A stretch of DNA of 64,000 nucleotides from Azospirillum rugosum (GTDB taxonomy: Bacteria > Pseudomonadota > Alphaproteobacteria > Azospirillales > Azospirillaceae), in NCBI RefSeq assembly GCF_017876155.1, contig NZ_JAGINP010000001.1, positions 558,001-622,000 of the forward strand. Direction: 5' to 3'. Every line of letters begins with the position of its first letter. Position 1 is the first letter of the stretch. Of the stretch, positions 26,700 through 36,504 are shown piece by piece. The notes beneath the pieces were generated by a model. The model did not search any database. It had not been told where the DNA came from and worked only from the letters and a program-made list of their open reading frames with translations. The position numbers were made by a program, and so were the translations under genes.

Positions 26700-28112
26700 C
26701 TACGCCGCCGGACGCGCCTCGGCCTCTGCAATGCCGGTGCCCGCCACGCTGGTCGCCGGCTGCGGCACCGCGCGCGGCAGCCGCAGCGTGAAGCGGGTGC
26801 CGCGATCCGACCCCGGCGACGGCGCCGGAGTCGAGTGCACCGACACCGTCCCGCGCAGCACGCCCGTCACCGTGCTGTGCACGATGTGCAGGCCCAGGCC
26901 CGAGCCGCCCTGCCCGCGCTTGGTCGTGAAGAAGGGCTCGAAGACCTTGAGCAGGTTCTCCGGCGGGATGCCGCAGCCGTCGTCGGTGAAGTCCAGCACC
27001 ACCCAGCCCTCGCCCTCCGCACGGGCCGCGATTCGAATCGTCCCGGCCTCCCCCTCGCGGTAGGCGTGCAGGACGGCGTTGATGACCAGGTTGGTCAGCA
27101 CCTGCCCCAGCGCGCCGGGGAAGCTGTCCATGGACACGTCGTCCGGGCACGCGACCTCCACGCCCAGCCGTGTGCGCTTCAGGCGCGGGCGCAGCGAGAA
27201 CAGCACCTCGTCGATGGTCGTCTTCAGGTCGAAGACCCGCCGCTCGCCCGACGCCTGGTCCACGGCCACCTGCTTGAAGCTCTGCACCAGCGCCGCGGCG
27301 CGGCGGATGTTGGCGTCCAGCAGCCCGGCGCACTCCGCCATGGTGTCCAGGTAGTCGGCAAGGCCCGTCTTCTTCAGCGTGCCGCCCGCGAACCGGTCGC
27401 GGACGGTCCGCGTCTGCTCGGCGATGTGGGTGGAGGCGGTCAGGCCGATGCCGATGGGCGTGTTGATCTCGTGCGCCACGCCGGCCACCAGTTGCCCCAG
27501 CGACGCCATGGTCTCCGCCTGGATCAGGCTTTCCTGCGCGGCGCGCAGCTCGGCCAGCGCGTGCTCCGCCTCCTCCTTGGCGGCGACCACGGCCGCTTCC
27601 GCGGCCTTGCGGTCGGTGATGTCGGTCATGATGCCGAGATAGCGGACGGCGCGCCCCTCCGCATCGCGGATGGCCCGCCCCTTGGCGGCGATCCAGACCC
27701 AGCCGCCGTCCTCCCGGCGCAGACGGTAATCGTAGGCGTAGGTCGTCGTGTCGCCGCGCAGGTGCGCGCCGATGGTCGCCAGCACGCGCTCGCGGTCGGC
27801 GGGGTGCAGCCGCGATTCCCAGAAATCGGGCGGCATCGGCGGTGTTTCGGTGAAGCCGAGAAGGCGCGGGAAGCTGTCCGACCACCAGCAGGTGCCGTTC
27901 ACGACGTCGGCGTCCCAGGCGGCGGCGTTGGTCGCGTCGAACGCCATCTCCAGCCGCTCGGCCAAATCGCGGCGGTCGGCGTCGGCCTTGCGCAAGGCGT
28001 TCAGGTCATGGAACCGGCCGGAGCGCCACCCGATCACGGCTCCGCCGGCCGTCCCCGCAAGGATGCCGGCGCACAGAGCCAGAAGCGCAACGAACAGCCC
28101 GCATTCGATCAT
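26700..28112 (-). CDS. PAS-domain sensor histidine kinase
   Basis: A 470-residue kinase. One N-terminal membrane segment (about 5-28), a PAS domain with PAC segment (about 50-168, YDYRLRREDGGWVWIAAKGR, GIMTDITDRKAAE), a coiled linker, then the H-box VAGVAHEINTPIGIGL with the phospho-accepting His. The ATPase domain shows LTNLVINAVLHAY (N-box), FTDDGCGIP (G1), FEPFFTTKRGQGGSGLGLHI (F and G2). AHEINTP places it near the group of kinases with an atypical H-box, such as HPK4/NtrB-like ones. No response regulator gene is adjacent, so its partner is unknown. Confidence 0.92.
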   Translation of the reverse strand: MIECGLFVALLALCAGILAGTAGGAVIGWRSGRFHDLNALRKADADRRDLAERLEMAFDATNAAAWDADVVNGTCWWSDSFPRLLGFTETPPMPPDFWESRLHPADRERVLATIGAHLRGDTTTYAYDYRLRREDGGWVWIAAKGRAIRDAEGRAVRYLGIMTDITDRKAAEAAVVAAKEEAEHALAELRAAQESLIQAETMASLGQLVAGVAHEINTPIGIGLTASTHIAEQTRTVRDRFAGGTLKKTGLADYLDTMAECAGLLDANIRRAAALVQSFKQVAVDQASGERRVFDLKTTIDEVLFSLRPRLKRTRLGVEVACPDDVSMDSFPGALGQVLTNLVINAVLHAYREGEAGTIRIAARAEGEGWVVLDFTDDGCGIPPENLLKVFEPFFTTKRGQGGSGLGLHIVHSTVTGVLRGTVSVHSTPAPSPGSDRGTRFTLRLPRAVPQPATSVAGTGIAEAEARPAA

Positions 28113-28174
28113 GAAGCCCCCCGCCGGCCTCCACTGGAAACCGGCGGGAGATCAAAATCAACTGTTATATCGCC

Positions 28175-28198
28175 GCGCTCCTCCGAAAGGAGGAGCGC
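28175..28198. terminator. Strong hairpin with GAAA loop downstream of gatB
   Basis: GCGCTCCTCC-GAAA-GGAGGAGCGC is a perfect 10-bp stem capped by a stable GNRA-type tetraloop. It is 49 bp past the gatB stop and 63 bp before the kinase start on the same strand. There is no T-run, so termination would need help; it could also protect the gatB mRNA end. Confidence 0.6.
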
Positions 28199-28246
28199 CA
28201 CCGGCACTTTCAGGCAAGCCGCCGATTCAACCCGGCGGCGTCCCGC

Positions 28247-29698
28247 TCAGCCCTTCAGCTTCGTGGTCAGGATCTCGTTGACCAGCGCCGGGTTGGCCTT
28301 GCCCTGGGTGGCCTTCATGACCTGGCCGACGAAGAAGCCGAACAGCTTGTCCTTGCCCGACCGGAACTCCGCCACCTTGTCGGCGTTGGCGGCCAGGACC
28401 GCATCGATCGACGCCTCGATGGCGCCGGTGTCGGTGACCTGCCGCAGCCCCTTCTTCTCGACGATGTCGGCGGCCTTCTCACCGGTCTCGAACATCGCCT
28501 CGAACACCTCCTTGGCGATTCGGCCGGAGATGGTGTTGTCGGCGATCAGGTCGATCAGGCCGCCGAGGTTCTCCGCCGAAACGGGGCTCTCCTCGATCTC
28601 CTTGCCGGCCTTGTTCAGGTAGCCGAACAGCTCGCCGGTGACCCAGTTGGCGGCCAGCTTCGGGTCGCGCCCCTTGGCGACGGCCTCGTAGAAGTCGGCC
28701 CGCGCCTTTTCCGACACCAGAACGTTGGCGTCGTAGGGCGACAGCTTGTACTCGCTGATGAAGCGGGCCTTCTTGTCGTCGGGCAGCTCCGGCAGGGTCT
28801 TCTTGATGTCCTCGACCCATTCCGGCTCCAGCTCCAACGGCAGCAGGTCCGGATCGGGGAAGTAGCGGTAGTCGTGCGCCTCTTCCTTGGAGCGCATGGA
28901 GCGGGTCACGAACTTCGTCGTGTCCCACAGACGCGTCTCCTGGTCGATCTTGCCGCCCTCCTCGATGATCTCGATCTGGCGGCGCGCCTCATACTCGATC
29001 GCCTGCATGACGAAGCGGATCGAGTTGACGTTCTTGATCTCGCAGCGCGTGCCGAAGGGCTCGCCCGGCTTGCGCACCGACACGTTGACGTCGCAGCGCA
29101 TGGAGCCTTCCTCCATGTTGCCGTCGCAGGTGCCGAGGTAGCGCAGGATGGAGCGCAGCTTGCGCACATAGGCGCCGGCCTCCTCCGCGCTGCGCATGTC
29201 CGGCTCCGACACGATCTCCATCAGCGCCACGCCCGACCGGTTCAGGTCGATGTAGGTCTTGGCGGGGTGCTGGTCGTGCAGCGACTTGCCGGCGTCCTGC
29301 TCCAGATGCAGGCGGGTGACGCCGACCGTGCGGGAGGAGCCGTCCGGCAGGTCGAGCACGATCTCGCCCTTGCCGACGATCGGCTGCAGGTACTGGCTGA
29401 TCTGGTATCCCTGCGGCAGGTCCGCGTAGAAGTAGTTCTTGCGGTCGAACACCGAATGCAGGTTGATCTGCGCCTTCAGCCCAAGGCCGGTGCGCACGGC
29501 CTGCTCGATGCAATGCTCGTTGATGACGGGCAGCATGCCGGGGAACGCGGCGTCGACGAAGCTGACCTGACTGTTCGGCTCCGCGCCGAAAGCGGTCGCG
29601 GCGCCGGAGAACAGCTTCGCGTTCGAAATGACCTGGGCGTGGACCTCCAGCCCGATCACGATTTCCCAATCGCCCGTTTCGCCCTGAATGTACGACAT
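28247..29698 (-). CDS. gatB: Asp-tRNA(Asn)/Glu-tRNA(Gln) amidotransferase subunit B
   Basis: A 483-residue GatB, the subunit that binds tRNA and activates the mischarged aminoacyl group in the GatCAB complex. Signatures: [20 protein letters not shown] at the N-terminus, [26 protein letters not shown] and [14 protein letters not shown]. The C-terminal YqeY-like tail ends [15 protein letters not shown]. Length is normal. It is last in a gatC-gatA-gatB operon, 22 bp after gatA. The complex makes Gln-tRNA(Gln) and/or Asn-tRNA(Asn). Confidence 0.97.
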   Translation of the reverse strand: MSYIQGETGDWEIVIGLEVHAQVISNAKLFSGAATAFGAEPNSQVSFVDAAFPGMLPVINEHCIEQAVRTGLGLKAQINLHSVFDRKNYFYADLPQGYQISQYLQPIVGKGEIVLDLPDGSSRTVGVTRLHLEQDAGKSLHDQHPAKTYIDLNRSGVALMEIVSEPDMRSAEEAGAYVRKLRSILRYLGTCDGNMEEGSMRCDVNVSVRKPGEPFGTRCEIKNVNSIRFVMQAIEYEARRQIEIIEEGGKIDQETRLWDTTKFVTRSMRSKEEAHDYRYFPDPDLLPLELEPEWVEDIKKTLPELPDDKKARFISEYKLSPYDANVLVSEKARADFYEAVAKGRDPKLAANWVTGELFGYLNKAGKEIEESPVSAENLGGLIDLIADNTISGRIAKEVFEAMFETGEKAADIVEKKGLRQVTDTGAIEASIDAVLAANADKVAEFRSGKDKLFGFFVGQVMKATQGKANPALVNEILTTKLKG

Positions 29699-29720
29699 CG
29701 GTCTGCTCTCTCGATCCGGC

Positions 29721-31201
<1,481 letters not shown>

Positions 31202-31205
<4 letters not shown>

Positions 31206-31489
31206 TCGACCACCTTCGGAACGACGTAGAAGCCTTCGGCCGTTTCCGGGCCGTTGGAGAGGACGGCGTCGCGGTAGCCGCCGTCCGTGACCTCGTCCTT
31301 GCGCCGGCGCAGCTTCTGCGCGGCGACGCTGGTCATCGGCGGCACGTTGCCCGTGTCCACCTCGTTCAGCTGTTCCACGAAGGTCAGGATTTGGCTCAGC
31401 TCACCCGCCAGGTGATCCAGTTCCTCTTCCGGCACCTTGATGCGGGCCAGATGCGCGATCTTGGCCACGGTGGCCTTGTCGAGCGACAT
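31202..31489 (-). CDS. gatC: Asp-tRNA(Asn)/Glu-tRNA(Gln) amidotransferase subunit C
   Basis: A 95-residue GatC that holds GatA and GatB together. [20 protein letters not shown] and [20 protein letters not shown] are diagnostic. The ATG at 31489 has GGAAGG close upstream; the longer open frame to 31594 was rejected because the extra 35 residues are unlike GatC. It is first in the gatCAB operon. The upstream spacer carries a tandem repeat. Confidence 0.95.
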
Positions 31490-31594
31490 GCCTTCCACTC
31501 TCTTCCGAAACGTCTGGAAAAACGGGTTGGAAGCTAACACCCGAAAACTGTCATCGCAATGATTCAGGCGGCCTCCCAGGGATTCAGGCCCCAA

Positions 31595-31654
31595 GGATCA
31601 GACTCTGGGATCAGACTCTGGGATCAGACTCTCGGATCAGGCTCTGGGATCAGG
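31595..31654. repeat. 13-bp tandem repeat upstream of gatC
   Basis: Four full units and one partial unit of GGATCAGACTCTG run from 31595 to 31654. Units 1 and 2 are identical, units 3 and 4 have one change each, and the fifth is GGATCAGG. The last partial unit contains the stop codon of the acetyltransferase gene. Two degenerate GATTCAGG copies lie just before at 31561 and 31581. The array is in the leader region of the gatCAB operon. The short period without spacers excludes a CRISPR array. Confidence 0.92.
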
Positions 31655-32162
31655 CCGCGACCGCTTCCCGGTGTCGCCGTTCCCAGACGTCGCGCTCCAT
31701 GCGCAGGGTGAACAGGGCGATGCGCTCGCCCCAGGGGGTGGTCCGTTCCTCCAGCGCGACCGGAACGAAGCCGAGCTTGCCGTACAGCACCAGCGCCGGG
31801 GTGTTGGTGTTGAAGCAGCGCAGCACCAGCTCCGGCAGGCCGTGGCGGGCGAAGGCGCGGTCCATCATCACCTGCAGGATGTGCTTGGCGACGCCGGTGC
31901 CGCGCGCCGACGGGGCGACGCTGACGTTGCCCAGGCTGGCGCTCCGCCCCTCCTCGAAGGTGGCGAAGTTGGCGTAGCCCACCACCGCGTCGCCCTGCAG
32001 GATGACGGTGGGGTCGCGGCGGATGTCCAGCGACTCCCGGATTTGCTCCGGGGTCAGGGGCCAACTCGCCCTTGGAAACAGGTAGTAAAGCTCCAGCCGG
32101 TCACGCGGAAAGCCGCAAATCTGCGGTATATCGGCGTCGGCCAGAGCACGATGGGTAAACAT
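31650..32162 (-). CDS. GNAT-family N-acetyltransferase
   Basis: A 170-residue acetyltransferase of the GNAT fold. The acetyl-CoA motif appears as NVSVAPSARGTGVAKHILQVM (about residues 77-97), followed by ELVLRCFNTNTPALVLYGKLGFVPV, the typical beta-5 region. The substrate is unknown. The stop codon is within the 13-bp tandem repeat, and the protein C-terminus would change if the repeat number shifted. It lies upstream of gatC on the same strand and is divergent from ruvX. Confidence 0.88.
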   Translation of the reverse strand: MFTHRALADADIPQICGFPRDRLELYYLFPRASWPLTPEQIRESLDIRRDPTVILQGDAVVGYANFATFEEGRSASLGNVSVAPSARGTGVAKHILQVMMDRAFARHGLPELVLRCFNTNTPALVLYGKLGFVPVALEERTTPWGERIALFTLRMERDVWERRHREAVAA

Positions 32163-32246
32163 CGCAGTGCTCCGGCTGTTTGATTAGAAGAATAAGTATC
32201 TTCTTGGACAACTCAAGCGATCTTGCCGCAGGGCTGGGCAGCTTCT

Positions 32247-32804
32247 ATGGTTCGTGACATGATTCACACGCTTCCCGAACTCGCCGCCCGCCTCGGTCGG
32301 GGCCAGCGGCTCCTCGGCCTCGACGTCGGCACCAAGACGATCGGCCTGGCCGTCGCCGACCCGAACCTCGTCGTCGCCTCGCCCATCGGCACGCTGCGCC
32401 GGACCAAGTTCACCCAGGACGCGCGGGAGCTGTCGAAGACGATCCGCGACTATGGAATCGGTGGTTTCGTGATCGGGCTGCCGCTGAACATGGACGGCAG
32501 CGAAGGGCCGCGCGCCGAGTCCACCCGGGCCTTCGCCAAGAACCTGATGGAGCGTCCCGACCTGCTGGGCTGGGACGCGGAGATCGCCTTCTGGGACGAG
32601 CGGCTGTCCACCTCCGCCGTTGAGCGCTTCATGATCGGCGAAGCCGACATGACCCGTAAGCGCCGGGACGAGGTCGTCGACAAGATGGCGGCCGCCTACA
32701 TCCTGCAAGGCGCGCTCGACGCGCTGGCCCACCAGCGTCGGATGCAGCAGGAGGAGATGGAACGGAACGGCGGGAACGGCGACGACGCCCACCCGGACGA
32801 CTGA
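32247..32804 (+). CDS. ruvX: YqgF/RuvX pre-16S rRNA nuclease-like protein
   Basis: A 185-residue RNase H-fold protein. GQRLLGLDVGTKTIGLAVAD, the motif VIGLPLNMDGSEGPRAE and FWDERLSTSAVE are diagnostic, and the last acidic residues are in DEVVDKMAAAYILQGALD. The family has been implicated in maturation of the 5' end of 16S rRNA. ATG 32247 and ATG 32259 are both plausible starts; a TTG at 32223 is less so. A short acidic, Asn/Gly-rich tail follows the conserved fold. Confidence 0.93.
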   Translation: MVRDMIHTLPELAARLGRGQRLLGLDVGTKTIGLAVADPNLVVASPIGTLRRTKFTQDARELSKTIRDYGIGGFVIGLPLNMDGSEGPRAESTRAFAKNLMERPDLLGWDAEIAFWDERLSTSAVERFMIGEADMTRKRRDEVVDKMAAAYILQGALDALAHQRRMQQEEMERNGGNGDDAHPDD

Positions 32805-32825
32805 CCGCCGTTCCCTGCCTTTTCA

Positions 32826-32853
32826 CCGCCGGGGCTTTTCACCACCCCGGCGG
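32826..32853. terminator. Hairpin between convergent ruvX and FTR1 genes
   Basis: CCGCCGGGG (32826-32834) and CCCCGGCGG (32845-32853) give a nine-bp GC stem with a ten-base loop. It is 21 bp beyond the ruvX stop and 15 bp before the FTR1 stop on the other strand. No T-run is present. Confidence 0.55.
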
Positions 32854-32868
32854 CCAACCAAACTACGC

Positions 32869-33702
32869 TCAACGCGCGGCGGCGACGCGGCGGTTGTCCG
32901 CCATCCCGCGGGTCCAGCGGGTCAGCAGCGTGATGGCCGCCACGACGGTGACGTAGACGATCAGCTGGAGTTCGGTCGGACGGTCGGTGTAGCCGACCAG
33001 GACGTGCAGCGTGCGGCCGATCATGGTCGTCTCGTCCAGCAGGGCGGAGCTGTCCCACAGCACGGTCCCGCCGACGTTGGCGATGCCGGCCTGGGCCAGG
33101 AAGACGACCGCCTGCGACGCCATGCCGGCGGCCAGCAGCGTGATCAGCCAGGTCGTCACGCCGAACAGATGGCGCGCCGGGATCTGCAGCAGGCCGGCGT
33201 AGAGCAGCCCGGCGACCACGGCGCCCAGCGCCATGCCCCCGGCCCCGCCGATGGCGACCGTGGTGATCCCGCCTTCCTCCGACGCCAGGATGCCGGTCAG
33301 GAACAGCACGACCTCCGACCCTTCGCGCAGCACGGCCAGGCCGATGACCAGCGCCAGCGCGCCGAGCGAGCGGTTGCCCGACGACACATCGCGGCCGACC
33401 GCGGCCATCTCGCGGGCCAGCTCCTTGCCGTGCTGGGCCATCCACACGTTGTGCCAGCTGAGCATCAGCACGGCGAGCAGCAGAACGGAGGCGTTGAACA
33501 GCTCCTGCCCGCTGTCGGCGAACTGGGCGCTGATCACGTCGGCGAAGGCGGCGACCAGGCAGGAGCCGGCGATGCCGCCGACGATGCCCAGCACGATCCA
33601 GCGCGCCCGCCCGGCCACGCCCTGCGTGGCGGCAAGCACGATGCCGATGATGAGACCGGCTTCGAGCACTTCGCGGAAGACGATGATGAGGCTGGCGAGC
33701 AT
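32869..33702 (-). CDS. FTR1-family iron permease
   Basis: A 277-residue inner-membrane iron permease of the FTR1/EfeU/FtrC family. The two iron-coordinating RExxE motifs are intact: REVLE at residues 10-14 and REGSE at 126-130, each in a membrane helix. About seven hydrophobic segments are seen. It is downstream of an exported cupredoxin gene by 79 bp on the same strand, so iron may be oxidised or presented by the cupredoxin before transport, as in FtrABCD systems. No FtrA (P19) or FtrD ferredoxin gene is present here. A Fur-like box precedes the pair. Confidence 0.93.
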   Translation of the reverse strand: MLASLIIVFREVLEAGLIIGIVLAATQGVAGRARWIVLGIVGGIAGSCLVAAFADVISAQFADSGQELFNASVLLLAVLMLSWHNVWMAQHGKELAREMAAVGRDVSSGNRSLGALALVIGLAVLREGSEVVLFLTGILASEEGGITTVAIGGAGGMALGAVVAGLLYAGLLQIPARHLFGVTTWLITLLAAGMASQAVVFLAQAGIANVGGTVLWDSSALLDETTMIGRTLHVLVGYTDRPTELQLIVYVTVVAAITLLTRWTRGMADNRRVAAAR

Positions 33703-33781
33703 CCGGCTCTCCTACGACCGAGCGACGGGGACCTTGTGCGTCGGGACCACCGGCCGCTGCGGCCGGTGACCGGGCGCGGCG

Positions 33782-34132
33782 TTACTGGGCGACCAGCACC
33801 CCCTGGGCGGTGCTCTCGTGGAATTCGCCGAAGAAGGTGTAGCGGCCGGGCTCCAGCGGGCCGACGGAGATGCGCGCCTGCTTCTTCGGGCCGATGATCT
33901 TCTCGACCTTCAGCGGCTTGCTCTCGAACTCCTCGGAGCTGGCGTCCTGGTTGTCCACCACCAGCGTCACCCTCTTGCCCGCCGGGACGGTCACCTCGGC
34001 CGGCTCGAACTTGTGGTCCTTGATGACGATGGTGACGTCGCCGTCCGCGGCCGAGGCCGGAGCGGCCGACCCCAGGACGGCCGGCAGGGCCAACAGGACG
34101 CAAGCGACGAACGGGGCGGCGAGACGGCGCAT
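33782..34132 (-). CDS. Exported cupredoxin-domain protein (FtrB/EfeO-like)
   Basis: A 116-residue protein with a signal peptide (MRRLAAPFVACVLLALPA, cleavage probably after ASA) and a single cupredoxin domain (about 35-115). VTIVIKDHKFEPAEVTVPAG and GRYTFFGEFHE are typical of the periplasmic cupredoxins that accompany FTR1 permeases. The classical His-Cys-His-Met copper site is not complete, which is usual in this subgroup. ATG 34132 has GAGG nine bases upstream; a GTG at 34147 is less likely. Function as a partner of the permease is inferred from context. Confidence 0.88.
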   Translation of the reverse strand: MRRLAAPFVACVLLALPAVLGSAAPASAADGDVTIVIKDHKFEPAEVTVPAGKRVTLVVDNQDASSEEFESKPLKVEKIIGPKKQARISVGPLEPGRYTFFGEFHESTAQGVLVAQ

Positions 34133-34168
34133 TCTGGGAGACCTCACGGGAAAAGGTGCGACTGCTTC

Positions 34169-34183
34169 TGCAAATCATTCGCA
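34169..34183. promoter_or_regulatory. Candidate Fur box upstream of the iron-uptake pair
   Basis: TGCAAATCATTCGCA is symmetric at six of seven pairs around the central C and fits the AATnATT core of the Fur 7-1-7 pattern. It lies 37 bp upstream of the cupredoxin start. A perfect 10-bp inverted repeat AAAGGTGCGA/TCGCACCTTT (34152-34161 and 34179-34188) overlaps it. Iron repression through Fur is inferred from the motif and the downstream genes. Confidence 0.6.
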
Positions 34184-34258
34184 CCTTTCGCCCGGAACGT
34201 CAATACCCCCACCGCGATTCCGGAATAAGCCCCACGCACGAAGGGTCTTCCGAATCCA

Positions 34259-34666
34259 TCACGGGGGCTCCGGTGCGTCCGCCGGAAACCGCTCCAGCCC
34301 ATCCTCGATGGCGTAATAGTCGGCCTTGCCCGCCACATGGATGTGCCGGAGTGTGGCAAGGCCGGTCGGCTGGTCCAGGCTTCCCGCCGCAACGTCCACC
34401 AGCGGGTTTCCGTCGCCCTTCCAGAACAGGGAGGATCCGCAGCGCGCGCAGAATCCGCGCTCCGCCTTCGCCGATGACCGGTACCAGGCCAGCGTCGCGT
34501 CGGCGTCGAAGAAGACGGTTTCGCGCGGCACGGTGATGTAGGCGCCGACATGCCCGTGGAAGCGGCGGCACTGGCCGCAGTGGCAGTTCACCACCCCCAT
34601 CGGGCGTTCGGTCACCAGGAAGCGCACGCCCCCGCACAGGCAGCCACCCGGCAGCGGCGCCGTCAC
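34259..34666 (-). CDS. GFA-family zinc-binding protein 2
   Basis: A 135-residue protein of the GFA family (glutathione-dependent formaldehyde-activating enzyme fold). Zinc ligands are visible as GGCLCGGVRF, NCHCGQCRRFHG and RGFCARCGSSLFW. It shares about half its residues with the gene just upstream and begins at a GTG that overlaps that gene's stop (GTGA). Most GFA homologues lack proven activity on formaldehyde, so the function is uncertain. The pair is a recent tandem duplication or an old pair with coupled translation. Confidence 0.85.
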   Translation of the reverse strand: MTAPLPGGCLCGGVRFLVTERPMGVVNCHCGQCRRFHGHVGAYITVPRETVFFDADATLAWYRSSAKAERGFCARCGSSLFWKGDGNPLVDVAAGSLDQPTGLATLRHIHVAGKADYYAIEDGLERFPADAPEPP

Positions 34667-35121
34667 GACTCCACCTTGGAATGGTTGTCCGGATCGGTGC
34701 TGGCGCGGCGCAGCAGCCCGTCGTCCGGCAGGTCGTAATAGTCTTCCTTGAAATCGATCCAGATGTGCCGGTCGGCGCACAGTCCGGTGGGCTCGTCCAG
34801 GCTGCCGGCGGTGACGTCCACGTTCGGATTGCCCTCGCCTTCCCAGAACAATCCGGAGCCACAGCGGGAGCAGAAGCCCCGCCGCGCCCGGTCGGACGAC
34901 GCGTACCAGGCCAGCGTGTCCTCCTTCACCCGCCGCAGGGCGTCCCGCGGAAACGTGGTGTAGGCGCCGACGTGGCTGTGCTGCCGCCGACACTGCCCGC
35001 AATGGCAGAAGGAGATCGGGCCCGGCTGCGCGGTGATCTCGTACCGCACGCCGCCGCAGGCGCAGCCGCCCGTCCACACGCGTTCGACCCCAGCCTTGGC
35101 GCCAGCCGTCATTTCGCTCAT
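34663..35121 (-). CDS. GFA-family zinc-binding protein 1
   Basis: A 152-residue GFA protein, paralogous to the next gene. Ligand motifs are GGCACGGVRYEI, FCHCGQCRRQHSHVGAY and RGFCSRCGSGLFWEGEGNPN. A short N-terminal extension (residues 1-15) precedes the domain. It starts 4 bp after the DUF1127 gene stop, on the same strand. Zinc binding is well supported; the reaction is not known. Confidence 0.87.
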   Translation of the reverse strand: MSEMTAGAKAGVERVWTGGCACGGVRYEITAQPGPISFCHCGQCRRQHSHVGAYTTFPRDALRRVKEDTLAWYASSDRARRGFCSRCGSGLFWEGEGNPNVDVTAGSLDEPTGLCADRHIWIDFKEDYYDLPDDGLLRRASTDPDNHSKVES

Positions 35122-35125
35122 GCGT

Positions 35126-35347
35126 TCATCCTCTCCAGAAGGGCTTCTCGGCCTCGTTCACCGCGTCGGCGCGCGACAGGCCGATGTCGTGCAACAGATG
35201 GTCGGGCAAAGCCTCCAGGGCGAGGCGCTGCCGGCGCCGCTCGTTCCACGTCGCCACCACGTCGAACAGGGCCATCACCGACCGGCCAAGGGAGGCGCCG
35301 TTGCGGGCGGAACCAGCGGTGGCGACATTGTTCATGCTCTGCGTCAT
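35126..35347 (-). CDS. DUF1127 family protein
   Basis: A 73-residue protein with an N-terminal low-complexity part and the DUF1127 core RRQRLALEALPDHLLHDIGL, followed by SRADAVNEAEKPFWRG. GAGGAG lies seven bases before the ATG. Some small DUF1127 proteins of alphaproteobacteria bind RNA and affect phosphate or polyamine control, but this one has not been characterised. It precedes two GFA genes in the same direction and is divergent from the LysR-type gene. Confidence 0.9.
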   Translation of the reverse strand: MTQSMNNVATAGSARNGASLGRSVMALFDVVATWNERRRQRLALEALPDHLLHDIGLSRADAVNEAEKPFWRG

Positions 35348-35515
35348 CGTGCATCTCCTCATCCGAAGGTGTTTCGTTCGAAGCGTCCGCTCCGGTGTCG
35401 AAACTGTGTTCCGTGAAGGGAGAATGGGCCACCCGCTTCTTGCGCACAAACGACGCTTTCTCATAGTCTGGATAAGGAAAACTAATCCGAATCCCTCCAG
35501 TGCCGAAGAGGCGAA

Positions 35516-36469
35516 ATGCCGCGCCGCCTGCCCCCGCTGAACGCCTTGCGCGCCTTCGAATGCGCCGCCCGCCACCTGTCCTTCACCAAGGCGGCCGACG
35601 AACTGCATGTCACCCAGGCCGCCGTCAGCCACCAGATCAAGGGGCTGGAGGACTGGCTGGGCCTGATGCTGTTCCGCCGCCTGAACCGCGCGCTGGAACT
35701 GACGGAGGCCGGCGAGTCCTACCTGCCCGCGGTCAAGGACGCGCTCGACACGCTGTCCCACGCGACGGAGCGGCTGCTGCGCCGCGACGGCTCGGGCGCC
35801 TTGACCATCTCCACCATGCCCAGCTTCGCGGCGAAGTGGCTGGTGATGCGGCTCGGCCGCTTCCAGGGCCGCCACCCGGAGCTGGAGGTGCGGCTGCACA
35901 CCACCTCGCAGATCGTGGACTTCAACCAGCAGGACGTCGACATCGCCATCCGCTTCGGCGCCGGCCGCTGGCCGGGTCTGCGCTGCGAGCGGCTGCTGAC
36001 GGAGGACATCTACCCGGTGTGCAGCCCGGCTCTGCTGGCCGGCGACCGCCCTCTGGCAACGCCGGAGGACCTGCGCCACCACACGCTGCTGCACGACGAC
36101 TACTTCATCACCTGGGGCACCTGGGCGGAGGCGGCGGGCCTGACCGGCGTCGACGTCACCCGCGGCCCCCGATTCGACGATTCGGGCCTGCTGCTGCAGG
36201 CGGCGACGGAGGGCACCGGCGTCGCGCTGGCCCGCGGCGTACTGGTCGCCGACGACATTGCCGCCGGGCGGCTGGTGCGGCTGTTCGACGTCCACCTGCC
36301 GGGCGACTACGCCTATTATGTGGTGGCGCCGCCGCAGCATTTTTCGCGGCCCAAGGTGAAGGCCTTCCGCGACTGGCTGTTCGAGGAGGCCGCCCCGACC
36401 GAGCGCGCCGCCCACCTCTCCGCCTTGCCCGGCCGGGCCCCAGCCCCAACCTTGTCATCTGACGCCTGA
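35516..36469 (+). CDS. LysR-family regulator, GcvA-like
   Basis: A 317-residue LysR regulator. The N-terminal PRRLPPLNALRAFECAARHL plus LSFTKAADELHVTQAAVSHQ is typical of the GcvA subgroup, with VSHQIKGLEDWLGLMLFRR as recognition and wing. The effector domain spans about 92-300. It is divergent from the DUF1127-GFA cluster, which is the usual arrangement of a LysR regulator and its target, so that cluster is a plausible regulon. The C-terminal 20 residues are Ala/Pro rich. Confidence 0.92.
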   Translation: MPRRLPPLNALRAFECAARHLSFTKAADELHVTQAAVSHQIKGLEDWLGLMLFRRLNRALELTEAGESYLPAVKDALDTLSHATERLLRRDGSGALTISTMPSFAAKWLVMRLGRFQGRHPELEVRLHTTSQIVDFNQQDVDIAIRFGAGRWPGLRCERLLTEDIYPVCSPALLAGDRPLATPEDLRHHTLLHDDYFITWGTWAEAAGLTGVDVTRGPRFDDSGLLLQAATEGTGVALARGVLVADDIAAGRLVRLFDVHLPGDYAYYVVAPPQHFSRPKVKAFRDWLFEEAAPTERAAHLSALPGRAPAPTLSSDA

Positions 36470-36504
36470 CGTCATCCGACGCCTGATAGGGAGAGGGTCC
36501 GACC

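Noticed and set aside
31595..31654. Considered as a CRISPR array
   Set aside because: Units are 13 bp and directly adjacent, with no spacers and no cas genes in the window.
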